A stretch of DNA of 64,000 bases, taken from assembly GCF_012273895.1 (NCBI RefSeq), contig NC_052102.1, positions 9,914,002 through 9,978,001 on the forward strand. The letters are read 5' to 3'. The stretch comes from Zerene cesonia. Taxonomy: Eukaryota; Arthropoda; Insecta; Lepidoptera; Pieridae. The position numbers were made by a program, and so were the translations under genes. Under the pieces are notes generated by a model. The model saw only the letters and a program-made list of their open reading frames with translations. It ran no database searches and was not told the origin of the DNA. Shown in pieces: positions 61,400 to 64,000 of the stretch (the first letter of the stretch is position 1; each line of letters begins with the position of its first letter).

Positions 61400-61800
61400 T
61401 GATAGTGTCACGTCGCTACCCTAATAGGCGATACGAGACTATGACGTGACGTCAAACGTCACGCATCCGTCCCGTGGTCAGTCTGATTGCACCACACTCA
61501 CGAGTTCATGACGTTTGATTATTGGCAGGAGAGTGTTGGTTTTTTAATATTGGCTCATCAGTTCTAAAGATTCGTAGATGGCTGTCGTGACAGAACTATG
61601 ACGTGACGTCAAACGTCACGCATCCGTCCCGTGGTCACTGTAAAAGCGCTACGCTCACGGGATCATAGTGACGATAGTTTGCGGAAATCTATCTAGCAAT
61701 GTTATCCATTGTCTCTCTAAATTGATAGCTTATTAGCAGAAAATTATCGTGACACGGTAGTATGACGTGACGTCAAACGTCACGCAACCGTCCCGCGTTC
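61400..61800. repeat. Three-unit, about 160-base array with a conserved CRE core
   Basis: A core of about 43 bases (TATGACGTGACGTCAAACGT then CACGCATCCGTCCCG and TGGTCA) starts at 61438, 61595 and 61759. Spacings are 157 and 164. Between cores the sequence is largely diverged, though GTGACA lies just before units two and three. The first two cores are identical over 43 bases. Confidence 0.75.
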
Positions 61801-61918
61801 GCTTATACACGTTTTGGTAATGCAATTCATCGATTACAATATGGATATTATTTTATTTGATCAGTAAACAACCCTGCGGAAAGTTCCTATTTTTTGCATG
61901 ATGACTGTAAACTGATAG

Positions 61919-62117
61919 ATGGTGCCCCTTAGGCACATGAAACCGAAAGAGTGGAAGAAATTCGATTGCTGTGGCGGGATCGCGGGTGGCCGAGAGGCTA
62001 GGCGTTGCTGCGGTTAGGCAAAGAAGCGCGGGTTCGAATCCTGCCTCGTGATCAAATTTTTTTCTATTCTTTCAAAATTTCTTATTTATAAAGCATTTCA
62101 ATGCTATAAAACTAAAA
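61919..62117 (+). mobile_element. tRNA-derived SINE
   Basis: Stem GATCGCG/CGTGATC, A box TGGCCGAGAGGC (61987-61998) and B box GGTTCGAATCC (62031-62041), then a tail ending GCATTTCAATGCTATAAAAC. It is the same family as 10138-10335. Confidence 0.65.
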
Positions 62118-62119
62118 AA

Positions 62120-63055
62120 AATAAATATGATTTTAATGTCTATTTAACTAATACTTTAAAATACGTCAACGATATTTTGATATCAAAACTATTTTTGTTG
62201 TTAGAGAGAGAGTGTGTGTGAATCAATATTGAGAGAAAGAAGATTAAGAATTTAAAAGTAAAAAATGAAAAGCGAAATTAATTTCTAATCAAATCTTTTA
62301 CTAAATTTTTGCTTCGAGATTTTTTTCTTCTTAATGATTGTTTTTATCACTGCAAGCTTCAAATAGCTATAATTTATGTAGTTTATTAGTTAAATAGATG
62401 CAATTTTTGGATAGCTAGATATAGACTATATTGTTTATTTATTACTTTAATCATATAATAAAAGGTTTTACCCCAAAGCAATTTAATAGGTATATCAGTG
62501 ATACTATCAATAAGTTATTTAACTGACCAATAGACTTGTATTCCCTATACTATAAAATAAAAAGGTACCAAACAGTGAAAGCCTAGAAAAAACCAAGCAC
62601 TTTCCCCGTGTCATGCAAATGTAACTGAATCTCCCGCCAACAGCGTCGTAAACAGCGTAATTGGCCCTGCCGTGTCGTGACGCCAATGACGAACTTATCG
62701 TCACGTATCCGTCCCGTGCTCGTGGTTGCGGTGACAGAAATAATTCGCGAACATAATCGTTTAATGCGAAAATATATTTGTCTGTTGGCTTGTTGGAAAA
62801 AACATGTATTTTCGTGACTAGAAAACTTGATTGCGGCTTAATGAAAAACTCCGCGGCAAGAAGGCGCTGTTAAAATAATGCTTCTTGATAGTGAATGATT
62901 GTATGTGATTAAATGTATCATCTGATTACCCTTTTTTTCGTCTTTTTTTAATAAATCATTATGGCAACACACAAATGCAATATTAACTTAAGAAATTAGA
63001 GGAAATCGGCTCCCCTACCTCACCAATTTTTAGACATGACCCCACATAAATTTTA
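62120..63055. other. AT-rich stretch with a diverged copy of the CRE-type core
   Basis: Bases 62665-62730 read CGTGTCGTGACGCCAATGAC and CGTCACGTATCCGTCCCGTG, similar to the 61438 core, without an exact CRE. The rest is featureless. Confidence 0.4.
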
Positions 63056-63059
63056 TATA

Positions 63060-63266
63060 ACTAGCTGCACCCCGCGGTTTCACCCGCGTAAGTCCGTATC
63101 TCGTAGGAATATCAGGATAAAAAGTTGCCTTTATGTTATTCCAGTTGTCCAGCTGTCTACGTACAAAATTTCATTGCAATCGGTTCAGTAGTTTTGCGTG
63201 AAAGAGCAACAAACACACACACATCCTTACAAACTTTCGCATTTATAATATTAGTGGGAAATAGGA
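63060..63266 (-). mobile_element. Helitron-like element, family A
   Basis: Plus strand ACTAGCTGCACCCCGCGGTT to TTAGTGGGAAATAGGA. Both ends are present. Confidence 0.7.
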
Positions 63267-63370
63267 TTATAACAATTATTGTCCAAGAGTCTATAAATTA
63301 GATCAACGATCCCCTGAACTCATATTGGATACTTCAATGAACTTTTACTGAAGGTAACTGTCACTGGTCC

Positions 63371-63384
63371 GTTACCATGGTAAC
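63371..63384. promoter_or_regulatory. Perfect X-box (RFX-type) motif
   Basis: GTTACCATGGTAAC matches the RFX consensus GTNRCC-RGYAAC on both strands. It sits inside the 18-base palindrome CCGTTACCATGGTAACGG (63369-63386). RFX factors often drive ciliary genes; no such gene is visible nearby. Confidence 0.45.
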
Positions 63385-63639
63385 GGAACGACCAAAGAAA
63401 ACTGAATGCAGAATAGAAAGCAGATGTCCTCAATGGTATGGTAAACTTATTATTAGATATAAAGATATTCTATACATTTTGATATATATTACCGTGATAC
63501 CAACCTAAAAGAAATAAATAAAACACATTGGCAAAAGTTGTAAATTTATAATATCAGTGTATACATTAATTTCTATCAATATATATCAACTGCAAGAGGA
63601 ATTCGTCGCTATTTTTATTGCAAATTTTCATCTATAAGC

Positions 63640-63720
63640 GTGCCGTGTCGTCACACGCGTGTCGTGACGTCACCCGTCACGATCCCGTGTCGTGCTCCCG
63701 TCACGGACGCAGCGAATGAC
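63640..63720. other. CRE-type core, diverged copy
   Basis: GTGTCGTGACGTCACCCGTC then ACGATCCCGTGTCGTG resembles the 61438 core and contains TGACGTCA (63665-63672). Confidence 0.4.
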
Positions 63721-64000
63721 TATGACGATACAATTTGTCATTGCATCCGTTTCCTGTTGATGATTGTTAAAGAAGCAATTTTTTTACACTTTTCCTTAAA
63801 ACTGTGCTTTTGTGTATCATTATGGCAAACGAATTTAGCCTGTTTTTTTAAAGTTAAATTAAGGTAAATACGATTTCAAAATATTATGTTATTTTTGAAA
63901 TGTAATATAAGATTTGTGATAATAAATAAACATGCGTGTTGAGCATATCTCATTTTTAAAGCCGGTTAAAAATACGTATATTATTTTTTACCATTTCATT

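Overview
This window is nuclear DNA from a moth or butterfly (Lepidoptera). It is AT-rich, with split genes using GT-AG introns and three 1,000-base runs of N (14575-14574+1000, 18835-19834, 46108-47107) that mark assembly gaps. It is crowded with lepidopteran repeats: short Helitron-like elements that start TC and end in a small hairpin plus CTAGT or CTAAT, tRNA-derived SINEs, and CAT microsatellites with the usual attached block. The closest species cannot be named from sequence alone.

Three protein genes can be read exon by exon. (1) An EEPD1-like gene, with two helix-hairpin-helix motifs and an endonuclease/exonuclease/phosphatase domain, runs leftward from 9429 and leaves the window on the left. 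(2) The dynein light intermediate chain gene (Dlic) runs leftward from 25223. Seven exons give 388 codons with open, phase-consistent joins, but its C-terminal end is missing or in doubt because of the gap at 14575-15574. (3) A CC2D1/lethal giant discs gene (lgd) runs rightward from 25933 to 35285. Fourteen exons give a complete 786-residue protein with four DM14 repeats and a C2 domain. Dlic and lgd are divergent and share a 709-base spacer with a DRE-like TATCGATA. Both products act in membrane or vesicle trafficking.

From 35.3 kb to the end no protein gene can be supported. This part holds two identical tRNA-Ile(AAT) genes, a broken LINE reverse-transcriptase piece beside the third gap, many Helitron-like copies, and several short GC-rich patches. 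These patches carry the full CRE palindrome TGACGTCA. I count 16 exact copies in the window, all between 30.5 and 63.7 kb. Three lie in a roughly 160-base-period array near 61.4-61.8 kb.

The most notable structures are: a SINE whose target-site duplication copied the sequence next to a splice acceptor of lgd; a 98-base tandem repeat in Dlic that looks made from its own exon 5; a decayed partial copy of lgd exon 10 beside the real one; the CRE array; a perfect RFX X-box palindrome; and a gap whose two flanks are the same 77 bases, so it is probably false.
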